DNA from: Thermoanaerobacterium xylanolyticum LX-11
GTDB taxonomy: Bacteria; Bacillota; Thermoanaerobacteria; Thermoanaerobacterales; Thermoanaerobacteraceae
Length of the DNA stretch: 64,000 nucleotides
Reading direction: 5' to 3'
Assembly (NCBI RefSeq): GCF_000189775.2
Contig: NC_015555.1
Span: 1,003,001-1,067,000, forward strand
Shown: positions 55,189 to 64,000 of the stretch, piece after piece
Numbering within the stretch: position 1 is the stretch's first letter
How the letters are laid out: the number at the start of each line of letters is the position of its first letter
Program-made: the position numbers and the translations under genes
Notes under the pieces: generated by a model
Seen by the model: only the letters and a program-made list of their open reading frames with translations
Told to the model about the DNA's origin: nothing
The model's database searches: none

Positions 55189-55887
55189 ATGGAATATATA
55201 CTTGAAACGAGAAATTTAAAAAAGTCTTATGGTAAACACTTAGTTGTAGATGACATTTCATTAAAAGTTCCTAAAGGATCTATATACGGACTTCTTGGAC
55301 CTAATGGTGCTGGTAAATCTACTACATTAAAGATGTTAACTGGTTTACTTCATCCAACATCAGGTGAAATATTTGTATTTGGAGAGAGGTGGCGAAGAGA
55401 GCATCTTGATAAAATTGGTGCACTTATTGAGTCGCCTGCTCTATATGGGAATTTGACGGCGTATGAGAATCTTTTGGTTCACGCAAGATTAATTGGAATT
55501 GCTGATGAGAGGATTAAAGAAGTTCTAGAAATTGTAGGCTTAAATGATGCAGGCAAAAAACTCGTATCACAATTTTCTACAGGCATGAAACAGAGATTAG
55601 GTATTGCCATTGCTTTATTAGGAAATCCTGATTTGTTAATACTTGATGAACCATCCAATGGTTTAGATCCTATAGGTATACAGAATCTTCGAGAATTAAT
55701 AAAGTCTTTTCAGAAAATGGGGATTACAGTAATATTGTCAAGTCATATATTAACAGAAGTTTCAAAGCTTGTTGATACAATAGGTATTATAAGTAATGGC
55801 AAGCTTAAATATCAAGGAACAATAGACGAAAAGCAAGACATTGAACAGTTATTTTTTAATGTAGTGAGAGGTGAAAAAAATGATTAA
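55189..55887 (+). CDS. ABC transporter ATP-binding protein (BcrA/LanF type)
   Basis: A 232-residue ATPase: Walker A GPNGAGKST, signature FSTGMKQRLGIA, Walker B LLILDEPSNGLDP, H-loop SSHIL. The family exports bacitracin or lantibiotics. ATG 55189 follows AAAGGTGG. It overlaps the first permease gene by 8 bases and heads a five-gene unit with two permeases, a response regulator and a kinase. Confidence 0.9.
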   Translation: MEYILETRNLKKSYGKHLVVDDISLKVPKGSIYGLLGPNGAGKSTTLKMLTGLLHPTSGEIFVFGERWRREHLDKIGALIESPALYGNLTAYENLLVHARLIGIADERIKEVLEIVGLNDAGKKLVSQFSTGMKQRLGIAIALLGNPDLLILDEPSNGLDPIGIQNLRELIKSFQKMGITVILSSHILTEVSKLVDTIGIISNGKLKYQGTIDEKQDIEQLFFNVVRGEKND

Positions 55888-56638
55888 TATCTTGAAATCG
55901 GAAAATTTAAAGTACAGAAGGACATTTATGAGAAAACTTATTATGTTTGCGCCGCTGTTTTTTGTGCTGTATGCACTGCCACAGAAGATATTTATGCCTG
56001 CAAATTATCTTATGCCATGGCAACTTCTTATTGATTTGGTTTACAATTGGTGGCCGGTAATTTTTATACCGATTGGCTTGGCGCTTTATGCATCGCTGGT
56101 AGCTTTGCATGAGAAAAAATCTGGCGGATATCGAAGTATAAAAAGTCGCAATGTTCCTCTACACAAAATATGGATAGGTAAAATATTGATAATGGCTTTC
56201 TATACATTTTTGTCAACATTAGTTTTGATTATTGTTATTATTATAACAGGAACAATAACGGCAGGCAGAAATATTCCTTGGAGTAAAATAATTGCAGGAG
56301 GATTTTTTACATGGGTTACTTCGCTTGCTCTTATTCCTTTGGAACTATGGCTGGCAACTTTGAAGGGAACATTTTATAGCATTGCATTAGGGTTTGTAGG
56401 ACTTATTATCGGTGTGATTGGAGCTTCTAAATCATATTGGATCTATATTCCATGGAGCTGGCCAATAAGGCTTATGTGTCCAATAATAGGTGTTCACCCT
56501 AACGGTACATTGTTACAGATTAATGACTCTTTAAGAGATCCATCGGTGATACCGATAGGCATTATTGTATCAGTTTTAGCGTTTTTGATATTCTCAATTC
56601 TTACTATGATTTGGTTTCGAAGGAGAGATTTAAATTGA
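55880..56638 (+). CDS. ABC-2 type permease, lantibiotic-immunity-like (LanE type)
   Basis: A 252-residue membrane protein with six hydrophobic segments and the internal PWSWPIRLMCPIIGVHPNGT motif. It is homologous to the next permease (shared PWxWPVRL-like segment). ATG 55880 follows AGAGGTG. The stop codon overlaps the next start by one base. Confidence 0.82.
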   Translation: MINILKSENLKYRRTFMRKLIMFAPLFFVLYALPQKIFMPANYLMPWQLLIDLVYNWWPVIFIPIGLALYASLVALHEKKSGGYRSIKSRNVPLHKIWIGKILIMAFYTFLSTLVLIIVIIITGTITAGRNIPWSKIIAGGFFTWVTSLALIPLELWLATLKGTFYSIALGFVGLIIGVIGASKSYWIYIPWSWPIRLMCPIIGVHPNGTLLQINDSLRDPSVIPIGIIVSVLAFLIFSILTMIWFRRRDLN

Positions 56639-57411
56639 TGAAAATATTGCATTCTGAAATAATAAAGACGAAACGTACGCCGTTAAGATATATTACATTT
56701 TTGCTTCCAGTATTGTTTTCATCTGCATTTCTATGGTACTCATCAGTAAGATCTTTATCTGCTTTTTATATACATCAAGCCTTTTTTGAAATCTGGACGG
56801 CAATGGTTGTTCCTATTATGGCTGGCTTATTATTTGGTTTGGCTGCAAATCAGGAGGAGAACGCTGGAGGTTTCATAAACTTATTTTGTAATAATTTTGA
56901 AAGGAGCAAATTATACATTGGCAAATTCTTAGTCATAGCATTATCAATGCAGATGAGTATGATGATTTCAATATTTATTTTTGGAATTGGTTTTGAAATA
57001 TTACGTGGGAATTTTCCGTGGGTCATCTATATAGCGTCTTTTATTTTAGAATCAATCGGTGCGTTATCATTATTGTCTATGTATATGTGGATTAGTTTTG
57101 CATGGGGATTGGGAGCATCAATTGGAGTCGGAGGCTTTGGTATGTTAGTTGCTGCGCTTATGTCTACGAACTTAGGCAATAGTATATGGACTTATATACC
57201 ATGGGCGTGGCCTGTAAGGTTATCAGAGATTCCTGGTGCATATCTTCTTTTTTCATCAAGCATGACATATCCATCTAAAATAATATCGTCGGGAGAATTG
57301 ATTAATCAAATCGCCAGTGGGTTCATCTTTGCTATATTGTTTTTTATATTTATGATTGTTGGTGGTATAATATGGTTTAAGAGATGGGAAGGCAGGAAAA
57401 TGTATGAGTAA
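56638..57411 (+). CDS. ABC-2 type permease, lantibiotic-immunity-like (LanG type)
   Basis: A 257-residue membrane protein with about six hydrophobic segments and YIPWAWPVRLSEIPGAYLLF. With the ATPase and first permease it forms a LanFEG-like exporter that would protect against a peptide antibiotic. ATG 56638 overlaps the preceding TGA; its end overlaps the regulator gene by 8 bases. Confidence 0.82.
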   Translation: MKILHSEIIKTKRTPLRYITFLLPVLFSSAFLWYSSVRSLSAFYIHQAFFEIWTAMVVPIMAGLLFGLAANQEENAGGFINLFCNNFERSKLYIGKFLVIALSMQMSMMISIFIFGIGFEILRGNFPWVIYIASFILESIGALSLLSMYMWISFAWGLGASIGVGGFGMLVAALMSTNLGNSIWTYIPWAWPVRLSEIPGAYLLFSSSMTYPSKIISSGELINQIASGFIFAILFFIFMIVGGIIWFKRWEGRKMYE

Positions 57412-58099
57412 AATATTAATTATTGACGATGAGAAAGAGATAGCTGATTTGTTAAAAGATTCGCTTGAAAGAAAGGGCAATACTGTTCTGACTGCTTATA
57501 ATGGAAAGGAAGGAATTGAAAAAGCTAAAGAAATGCCGGATCTTATAGTGCTTGATATAATGATGCCTGATATTGATGGGTATGAAGTTTGCCGCAAGAT
57601 AAGGGATACTGTAATTTGTCCCATCGTATTTTTAAGTGCAAAGCAAAGCGAAATGGACAGGATAAAGGGATTTGCCTTAGGTGGTGATGATTATGTTGTA
57701 AAACCATTTAGTTTAAAGGAATTGTTAGCAAGGATAGATGCACACTTGCGAAGGGAAAAGCGAGCAATTTTATTAAATGAGGAGAAAAAAAGGGCTTTAT
57801 TGAATTTTAAAAACATTACGATAGATTTAAAGTCGCGTGAAGTGATGGTGAAGGGGAATCCTATTGGGCTTACAAAAAAAGAATTTGATGTTTTAGAGCT
57901 TTTGTCGCTTCATCCCGGTCAAGTATTTTCAAAAGAACAGATCTATGAAAAAGTATGGGGTTTTGATGCAGAAGGCGATACTACTACAGTTACAGAGCAT
58001 ATTAAAAATATAAGAGCAAAAATTGGGGGCTTTGATCCTGACACAGAATATATTAAGACAGTGTGGGGAATAGGCTATAAATGGGAGAAGGTTTTATGA
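57404..58099 (+). CDS. OmpR-family response regulator
   Basis: A 231-residue regulator. Receiver: ILIIDDEKEI, phospho-Asp in DLIVLDIMMPDIDG, Lys in DYVVKPFSL. Winged helix: LTKKEFDVLELLSLHPGQVF and TTTVTEHIKNIRAKIG. It probably controls the exporter genes upstream. It overlaps both neighbours by a few bases, so it is part of one tightly packed operon. Confidence 0.92.
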   Translation: MSKILIIDDEKEIADLLKDSLERKGNTVLTAYNGKEGIEKAKEMPDLIVLDIMMPDIDGYEVCRKIRDTVICPIVFLSAKQSEMDRIKGFALGGDDYVVKPFSLKELLARIDAHLRREKRAILLNEEKKRALLNFKNITIDLKSREVMVKGNPIGLTKKEFDVLELLSLHPGQVFSKEQIYEKVWGFDAEGDTTTVTEHIKNIRAKIGGFDPDTEYIKTVWGIGYKWEKVL

Positions 58100-59547
58100 T
58101 ATTTAAAAATAAACCGCTAAAGACACAGTTTATTATATCTTTTGTTTCTATATTGATATTAAGCATATTGGCTACTATAGTGACGTATTATATAGGATAT
58201 CTGTTGTTTTTAAATATTCAGTATAAAAAGGTTTATCCAGCGAATCATTATGAGAATATGATTCCTTCAATCGAAAGCAAGATTCGAGGGTATGGGGCAG
58301 ATATATTAAATATTAATAATAAAAGTAAGATTGACAAAATCGTACCCAAAGAGGGTATTAAGTATCAGGTGATGAATCAAAATGGCGATAAAATATATGG
58401 CACTGATAATCAGAAGCTGATTAGGAATAGAGATGAGCTGTATAAAATTATAAATACGACATCTGGTGTAAAAGGTAGCTATTATAAAATCATACCGATA
58501 ATAAATAAGCAAGGTACGATAGAAGGTGCTGTTTCACTGTCTTATACATTAACGCCTTATTTTATCAATAAGTTGGACAAATTTTTATACGAGCCATTGT
58601 TTATAATAATAGTATTTTCGCCGTTTATTTACATCGCTTTATTTACAATACTTTTTTCTATGGAATTTACTAAAAATATAAGAAAGCCTTTAAATTTGAT
58701 TATTGAGGCATCAAGAAAAATAAAAGAAAGAGATCTCAATTTTGACATTGACTATAAAGCGGATAATGAACTTGGTAGTCTCTGTGTGGCATTTAATGAT
58801 ATGAAAGATGAATTGAAAAATTCTCTTACTGCTCAGTGGAAAATTGAACAGGAAAGGCATGAAATGGTAGAGTCCCTTGCACATGACTTGAAAACACCTA
58901 TTTCAATAATCAGAGGATACGCTGAATCATTGCTTGATGATTGTATAGATGACAAGTTAATATTTAAAAAGTATTTAGATGTGATTGTTGAGAATGCTGA
59001 TAAATGTATAAAGATTGTGAAGACGATGCTTTTTATGTCTGAATTAGATGATTCATCAGCCAATCTGAATTTTAGTCAAATAAATATAAAAGATTTTTTA
59101 ACACGTAAAATAGATGAATATAAACAAATTTCAAAAGACAAAAATTTAAATTTCGATTTGGATATTTTAGACCATAGGCATGATAAGGCAATGGTATATA
59201 TTGATGTTCAAAAGTTTGAGAGGGTAATGGATAACATTGTCATTAACAGTATAAGATATACTCCTAAATTAGGAATGATAAAAATAAGATGTAATATCGA
59301 TGAAGATAAAATTTATATAACAGTTTGTGATTCAGGAAATGGATTCAGCAAGAAAGACTTAACACATGTCTTTGAAAGGTTTTACAGGGGAGATATATCA
59401 AGGTCATCAGAAGATGGACACGTTGGTCTGGGACTTTACATTGCAAAGAAGTTGGTAGAGATTCATGGAGGGAAAATAGAAGCTCATAATAGAGAGTGCG
59501 GGGGTGCTTGTATTAAGTTTGATTTAAAGTATAAGAAAAATGTGTAA
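58096..59547 (+). CDS. Sensor histidine kinase of the exporter operon
   Basis: A 483-residue kinase. Membrane segments lie at about 12-40 and 160-185 with an extracellular loop between them, then HAMP, HisKA with ESLAHDLKTPISIIRGY, and HATPase with DSGNGFSKKDL and GLGLYIAKKLVEIHGG. ATG 58096 follows GGGAGAAGG and overlaps the regulator's stop. The medium-sized sensor loop suggests direct sensing of a peptide; the ligand is unknown. Confidence 0.9.
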   Translation: MIFKNKPLKTQFIISFVSILILSILATIVTYYIGYLLFLNIQYKKVYPANHYENMIPSIESKIRGYGADILNINNKSKIDKIVPKEGIKYQVMNQNGDKIYGTDNQKLIRNRDELYKIINTTSGVKGSYYKIIPIINKQGTIEGAVSLSYTLTPYFINKLDKFLYEPLFIIIVFSPFIYIALFTILFSMEFTKNIRKPLNLIIEASRKIKERDLNFDIDYKADNELGSLCVAFNDMKDELKNSLTAQWKIEQERHEMVESLAHDLKTPISIIRGYAESLLDDCIDDKLIFKKYLDVIVENADKCIKIVKTMLFMSELDDSSANLNFSQINIKDFLTRKIDEYKQISKDKNLNFDLDILDHRHDKAMVYIDVQKFERVMDNIVINSIRYTPKLGMIKIRCNIDEDKIYITVCDSGNGFSKKDLTHVFERFYRGDISRSSEDGHVGLGLYIAKKLVEIHGGKIEAHNRECGGACIKFDLKYKKNV

Positions 59548-59621
59548 AACCTTAATGAAATCTTGACATAGGGTATATAATAAAAATGATGTTGTAAATT
59601 TTACATAAGAAGGTGTAGAGA

Positions 59622-60527
59622 TTGAATAGAGGTTATATCTACCTTATCATAACTGTGCTTTTTTTCAGCACTTATGAGGTTGTAGGAAGAACACTGACAG
59701 GCATTGTAAATCCACTTCAGATAAATTTCATCAGGTTTTTTATAGGCGGATTCATATTGCTTCCTGTTGCCATAAAAAATATTAAAAGCAAAAATTTACA
59801 TATCGCATTTAAAGATTTTTGGTTATTAGTGTTAATAGGGCTTACTAATGTGGTGTTTAGTATGTCATTTTTGCAGATAGGGATAAACATGACATCCGCC
59901 AGTCTTTCTGCTGTCATATTTAGCTCAAATCCTCTTTTTGTAATGATTGCAGCTTCATTTCTATTAAATGAAAAATTAGATTCTGCCAAAATTTATGGTT
60001 TGATACTTGGTGTAATAGGTTTAGTTATAGTATTTTACAAACAATTGATTTCAGGCGGAAACCATATTACTGGAATTGTATTTCTCATTCTATCTTCAAT
60101 CATGTATGGTGTATACACTGTATTAGGTAAGAAATTCACTGTTAAGTACGATAGCGTTGTGATGAATTCATTCTCATTCATAATAGGAAGTTTGCTTCTT
60201 ATACCTTTGCTTTTGTACAACAAATATCCTATTTTTAGTTTACCGCTAAGGGCTATTCCGCAGATGCTGTATTTAACTGTATTTGTTACAGGCATTGCAT
60301 ATTACACTTATTTCTTAGGTTTATCCAGTGTAAATACTGGCATAGGATCTATGGTTTTCTTTGTAAAGCCAATATTAGCCAGCATAATTGCAGCAATATT
60401 TTTATCGGAGAAGATCACAATCCAGCTTGTAATCGGCACAATCGTAATACTTATAGGTATATTGATTGTGCAGAAAGACAATATAGCTTTATTTAGCAAT
60501 AAAAATGCAGATGAAGAGATGTATTAA
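59622..60527 (+). CDS. EamA/DMT-superfamily transporter
   Basis: A 301-residue protein with ten hydrophobic segments in two EamA repeats (the second begins near GIVFLILSSIMYGVYTVLGK). The start is read as TTG 59622 with AAGGTG upstream. Substrate unknown; amino acids or metabolites are usual for the family. Confidence 0.85.
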   Translation: MNRGYIYLIITVLFFSTYEVVGRTLTGIVNPLQINFIRFFIGGFILLPVAIKNIKSKNLHIAFKDFWLLVLIGLTNVVFSMSFLQIGINMTSASLSAVIFSSNPLFVMIAASFLLNEKLDSAKIYGLILGVIGLVIVFYKQLISGGNHITGIVFLILSSIMYGVYTVLGKKFTVKYDSVVMNSFSFIIGSLLLIPLLLYNKYPIFSLPLRAIPQMLYLTVFVTGIAYYTYFLGLSSVNTGIGSMVFFVKPILASIIAAIFLSEKITIQLVIGTIVILIGILIVQKDNIALFSNKNADEEMY

Positions 60528-60555
60528 GGGCCTCAATGTGATTTAGAGGCCCTTA
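60525..60555. terminator. Bidirectional terminator between EamA and permease genes
   Basis: TAAGGGCCTC (60525-60534) and GAGGCCCTTA (60546-60555) form a perfect 10-bp stem between converging genes. Confidence 0.82.
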
Positions 60556-60559
60556 GGTT

Positions 60560-61918
60560 TTATACATCCAAATTTTCTACCTTTTTCTTGAAGACGAATT
60601 TAAGTATGATGTAATATATTATACCGATTCCAATCCATGATGCTCCAAGAATTTTTGCATGGTTGTTTAAGTTTATCCATACGTAGAAGATCACTAAAAA
60701 ACCTAAAACTGGTGATACAATGTGTTTCCATATATTTAATGATTTATTTTTAATAAAATGAACTATTACTGTTATATGAAGGACTAAGAATGATGTCAAA
60801 GCTCCGAAGTTTATTACTGATGTAAGATCAGCTATTCTATTGCTGTAAATTATAACGAGAATAGCCGAAAGAACAGCTATAGATATAGTTGCAATGTATG
60901 GGGTCTTGTATTTTGGATGAACTTTTGACAAGAATGAAGGTAAGTTTTTATCCCTTGCCATACTAAAAAGCACTCTTGACACTGCTGCTTGAGCCGCCAA
61001 TGAATTCGCAATGCCCCAAGCAAAAGCAGTAGCTAATGAAGTAGTTAACATAAGCCATGTACCACCGGCTCTTTTTGCTACATCGTAAAAAGCTGTGTTA
61101 AGGTCACTAAAAGATTTATAGTCAGGCCATATCATTGAAGCGACCCAAGTTTGAAGTATAAATAGTATTCCTGCGAACAAAAGTGCTAATACAGTTGCTC
61201 TACCGACTGTTTTTTTACCTCCTACTGTTTCTTCTGCAAGCGTGCTTATTCCATCGAAACCTAAAAAACTTAGAACTGCTATAGAAACTGCACTCATGAC
61301 TAAACTTAAGCTAAAGTTTTGTGGATCGTAGAAAGCTTTAAATGAAAATTGTGCTCCTCCTATGCCTTTAGATATAGCTACAATACCTACTACTACAAAT
61401 AATGCCAAAACGATTAATTCAAGTATCAGGACTATTCTGTTGAATTTTGCTGTAAATTCGATACCTAATATATTAATGATTGTATTAATGATTATGAAAG
61501 CCAATGCCCATGCCACAATTGGAATTGCTGGAAATATACTGCTTAATGCTGCAGCACTTACTACATACAATAGAGCAGGTACAAGAAGATAATCGAGAAG
61601 TATAGCCCATCCTGTAAAGAAACCGATGATTTTGTTTAAACCATTTGTTGCATAAGAATAGACAGAACCTGCTATTGGAAAGGCTTCAGACATTGATGCA
61701 TAGCTGAATGCAGTGAATATCATACCGATAATGCCTATTAGGTAAGCAAGTGCTACCATTCCCTTTGATATGTCAGCAACAAAGCCATAAATACCAAAAG
61801 GAGCAATTGGAACCATAAATATGAGTCCATAAATGATAAGATCCCAGACAGATAAAGCTCTTTTTAATTCTTGCTTGTAACCGAATTTTTCAAGAGTACT
61901 GTCATTTTTGTTATCCAT
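60560..61918 (-). CDS. APC-family amino-acid permease
   Basis: A 452-residue membrane protein with about 12 hydrophobic segments. VWDLIIYGLIFMVPIAPFGI and SYASMSEAFPIAGSVYSYA near the N terminus, and FLGFDGISTLAEE in the middle, are APC signatures. It starts 17 bases after the end of the amidohydrolase gene, so the two form an operon. It may import an amino acid or amide related to that enzyme. Confidence 0.88.
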   Translation of the reverse strand: MDNKNDSTLEKFGYKQELKRALSVWDLIIYGLIFMVPIAPFGIYGFVADISKGMVALAYLIGIIGMIFTAFSYASMSEAFPIAGSVYSYATNGLNKIIGFFTGWAILLDYLLVPALLYVVSAAALSSIFPAIPIVAWALAFIIINTIINILGIEFTAKFNRIVLILELIVLALFVVVGIVAISKGIGGAQFSFKAFYDPQNFSLSLVMSAVSIAVLSFLGFDGISTLAEETVGGKKTVGRATVLALLFAGILFILQTWVASMIWPDYKSFSDLNTAFYDVAKRAGGTWLMLTTSLATAFAWGIANSLAAQAAVSRVLFSMARDKNLPSFLSKVHPKYKTPYIATISIAVLSAILVIIYSNRIADLTSVINFGALTSFLVLHITVIVHFIKNKSLNIWKHIVSPVLGFLVIFYVWINLNNHAKILGASWIGIGIIYYIILKFVFKKKVENLDV

Positions 61919-61935
61919 AGAATATTACCCCCTGA

Positions 61936-62832
61936 TTAAAATTCTATCCCATACGTCTCCAAAACCCAGTTTGGCATTGAGAATCGTGCTGTCTTCAGTG
62001 GATCAACAACTTGAGATATTTGGACATTGCCAGATATACTGAAAAGAGTTGATATTTCTTCTATTGATAGGTCAGTATTTTTTTGAAAAAGTTCTGCCAT
62101 GTCTTTTACTGCTGTTTCTATGGCTTTTGATATTGATTCGTTCGATGCGATTGTAGCTGTTACTTCATTTGTCTTTACAAGTGGATTATTGAGCTTTAAG
62201 TTTTTTAATACTCTAAACTCAACTGTAACGGTGCCGCTTACTTCTACACCTGATACGCCTATCTCTCCATCTCCCATTACAGCATGCAAATCTCCTAATG
62301 CGAAAAGTGCACCGTCGACAAAAACAGGCAAATAAAGCTTAGAGCCCTCTCCTATAAGTGTTGTATCCATGTTCCCTCCATGAGGACCAGGTGTGCCGCA
62401 GTTTATTTCGCCTTCCTTTGGTGCAACTCCAATTACCCCTATCATTGGCTTTACAGGAAATGAGAGCTTTTCGTTGAAGATGACTTTGCCATCATTTATT
62501 TCAACTACTTTTGAATATAAATCATTCATCTTATCGCCTAAAACTCCTAAATCCTTTCCTGTCGCAACGACACCTTTATTTTCAATGTCGATTTTTTTGA
62601 TTATCACTTCTAATACGTCATTTTCTTTCGCACCATTGATGTAGATTGGACCTGTTGCGGGATTTACTTTATCCCAATCCATTGTTTCTAACTTGTCATC
62701 ATTTGTTTTGATTTGGCATGAAAAACAATCTAAAGTTTCTATCTTCACCTCCTCTCCATCGTTTACATTAAGTACAGGATCGTTGTGCTTTGAAAAACCA
62801 AAAATGCACTTCTCATTTGTCAATTCATGCAT
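61936..62832 (-). CDS. Acetamidase/formamidase family protein
   Basis: A 298-residue hydrolase. NCGTPGPHGGNMDTTLIGEG, LFALGDLHAVMGDGEIG and the C-terminal NPLVKTNEVTATIAS are typical of the FmdA/AmdA family, which releases ammonia from small amides. ATG 62832 has AAGGAGATG upstream; the frame is open to 62901 but earlier starts lack a site. First gene of a two-gene unit with the permease. Confidence 0.88.
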   Translation of the reverse strand: MHELTNEKCIFGFSKHNDPVLNVNDGEEVKIETLDCFSCQIKTNDDKLETMDWDKVNPATGPIYINGAKENDVLEVIIKKIDIENKGVVATGKDLGVLGDKMNDLYSKVVEINDGKVIFNEKLSFPVKPMIGVIGVAPKEGEINCGTPGPHGGNMDTTLIGEGSKLYLPVFVDGALFALGDLHAVMGDGEIGVSGVEVSGTVTVEFRVLKNLKLNNPLVKTNEVTATIASNESISKAIETAVKDMAELFQKNTDLSIEEISTLFSISGNVQISQVVDPLKTARFSMPNWVLETYGIEF

Positions 62833-62962
62833 ATTCCAGCATCTCCTTTTTATGTAAATTATGTTTAAGCTCATTATAACCCCAAATAAGATGTTATTCA
62901 ATAAGAATATATTTTAATGATTAAAAGATTTTTGTAATTCCTAAAATGAATGTGCCAAGCTA

Positions 62963-62990
62963 TTTAAAAATATAATTAATATGCTATAAT
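62963..62990 (+). promoter_or_regulatory. Sigma-A-like promoter of the NapH-like gene
   Basis: TATAAT at 62985-62990 with TTTAAA about 16 bases upstream. The -10 box is perfect and the -35 box is weak. It lies 46 bases before the start codon. Confidence 0.45.
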
Positions 62991-63036
62991 GTTTTTAACG
63001 ATTATAATGGAATATATAGGAGTGGAGGGGAATGTA

Positions 63037-64000
63037 TGGTAGACAAAAGGGATAAGTACATTTTTTTACTAAAAGCGATTTTGTGGACTTATATTATAAT
63101 GTGCATAATCATAGCCGGATTAAATTATGGATATGCAAGTAAAGCCCCTAAAAATGTAGCTGATGCTATAAATTGGGTTTGGCAATTTTATGAGAACTGG
63201 ATTAAGACCATATTTATTATTGCAGGTAGTTTTCTTACTATAAACATAATAGGCAAGTCGAAAAGGACAAAAATGAGAAAAGCGAACCTTATTGGTTTAA
63301 TCATTGCAGCACTTATTGTACATATTATAATGCCACTGTTTTTTCACAATGGTGATGTATATTTCTTTGCTATGCCTCTTCCATGGACGACAGTGCCATT
63401 GCAGCTTTTATACCATAATTCTTCGTTTTATAAAAGTTATTTTCCTATATGGGGTGTTGCAGGCATTTCAAGTGTATTAATATTTTACGTATTGGTTAGC
63501 ATAATCGTTTTTATAGGAACTTTTTTATACGGTAGAAGATGGCAATGCTCTACAATCTGTCTTTTTAATGGATTTGCTTCAGAAGTTTTTGATCCTGTCT
63601 TTCCTCTTTTGGGAAAGAAAAAGCATCTAAATCAAAAGGGAATAAAAATATTTGCATTATTAAGATGGTTATTCTTTGCTATATCGCTATTTTTAACTAT
63701 TTGGTGGATATTATTCTTATCTGGAGTGTTTTTAGGTGGCAATTATGATGCGATAAGTAAGATAGAATCGTATAAGTATCTTGCTGGCGAACTTCTTATG
63801 GCTATGTTTTTTTGGATTGCATTAACAGGCAGAGGATATTGCTATTATTGCCCATTGGGAACAGTTTTGGGATTGATAAGTAAAATTGCTGGGCAAAAAA
63901 TCACTACAAATAATTCAAAATGTATTCAATGTGGACAATGCAATGAATCATGTCCTATGAGTATAGACATAAAAAGTGCAGCATATTACGGTAAAGATGT
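63037..64000 (+). CDS. NapH/NosR-like polyferredoxin membrane protein (partial at window end)
   Basis: The frame is open from ATG 63037 to the window edge, 321 residues so far. About seven hydrophobic segments alternate with cysteine motifs: WQCSTICLFNG, GYCYYCPLG, and a ferredoxin-type CIQCGQCNESCP near the edge. Such proteins pass electrons through the membrane to iron-sulfur or flavin partners. GGAGGGG lies before the start; ATG 63033 is out of frame. The C-terminal part, likely with a second cluster, is outside the window. Confidence 0.82.

Noticed and set aside
59563-59581. TTGACA followed by TATAAT before the EamA gene
   Set aside because: The two boxes are 7 bases apart; no -10 box sits at 16-18 bases.
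1-64000. CRISPR arrays, tRNA or rRNA genes
   Set aside because: No regularly spaced direct repeats and no cloverleaf or rRNA-like segments were noticed; a full scan by software was not possible.

Overview
The window looks like chromosome of a low-GC, endospore-forming, anaerobic and probably thermophilic Firmicute of the Thermoanaerobacterium/Thermoanaerobacter type. The reasons are AT-rich sequence with strong AGGAGG ribosome sites, a GerAB-type germination permease, a PPi-type phosphofructokinase, many PTS parts, and several IS110-type elements. The genus is inference; no rRNA or tRNA gene was seen.

Region 1 (1-14660), sugar uptake and catabolism. The 3' end of a mannitol-1-phosphate dehydrogenase gene and a Uma2-family gene precede a LevR/MtlR-type sigma-54 activator. 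A near-consensus -24/-12 promoter overlaps the activator's stop codon and should drive a galactitol-type PTS (IIA, IIB, IIC) followed by two 2-hydroxyacid dehydrogenases, a split altronate/galactarate-type dehydratase, a galactonate-dehydratase-like enolase and a KDPG/KDPGal aldolase, closed by a hairpin terminator. No sugar-acid kinase is present, so phosphate may come from the PTS. An intact IS110-type element and a deletion derivative of a second one sit between the IIA and IIB genes.

Region 2 (14660-22700), decayed DNA and insertion sequences. It holds an alcohol dehydrogenase remnant, a PPi-phosphofructokinase gene, a broken biotin-dependent carboxylase gene, and an IS110-type transposase gene that is itself split by a DDE-transposase element. 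The nested insertion is flanked by a 6-bp repeat, and removing it restores the reading frame. The non-coding end of the split element can fold into three nested stems separated by two internal loops, and the deletion derivative at 6.5-7.05 kb keeps this architecture with changed stem bases. It is a candidate bridge RNA.

Region 3 (22700-29230), mostly housekeeping. It contains ptsI, a small zinc-ribbon-like protein, a nucleotidyltransferase, an aldo/keto reductase, a germination permease, an acetyltransferase and an HTH protein.

Region 4 (29230-50064), defence island. A sigma-70-family factor gene is closely followed by a 1060-residue RecQ-like helicase gene. After a 284-bp leader rich in palindromes comes a complete type 3 BREX gene order: brxF, brxC, pglX-type methylase, SNF2-type brxHII, pglZ, brxA. 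The same unit continues with an McrB-like AAA+ protein and a DUF2357/PD-(D/E)XK nuclease. The sigma/helicase pair next to BREX-3 plus the McrBC-like pair is the best candidate here for an undescribed arrangement.

Region 5 (50064-64000), sensing and transport. It holds a LytS/LytT-type two-component system with a CstA-type pyruvate/peptide transporter, a ferritin-like protein, a LanFEG-like ABC exporter with its own response regulator and kinase, an EamA transporter, an amidohydrolase plus amino-acid permease pair, and the start of a NapH-like polyferredoxin membrane protein that runs off the window.
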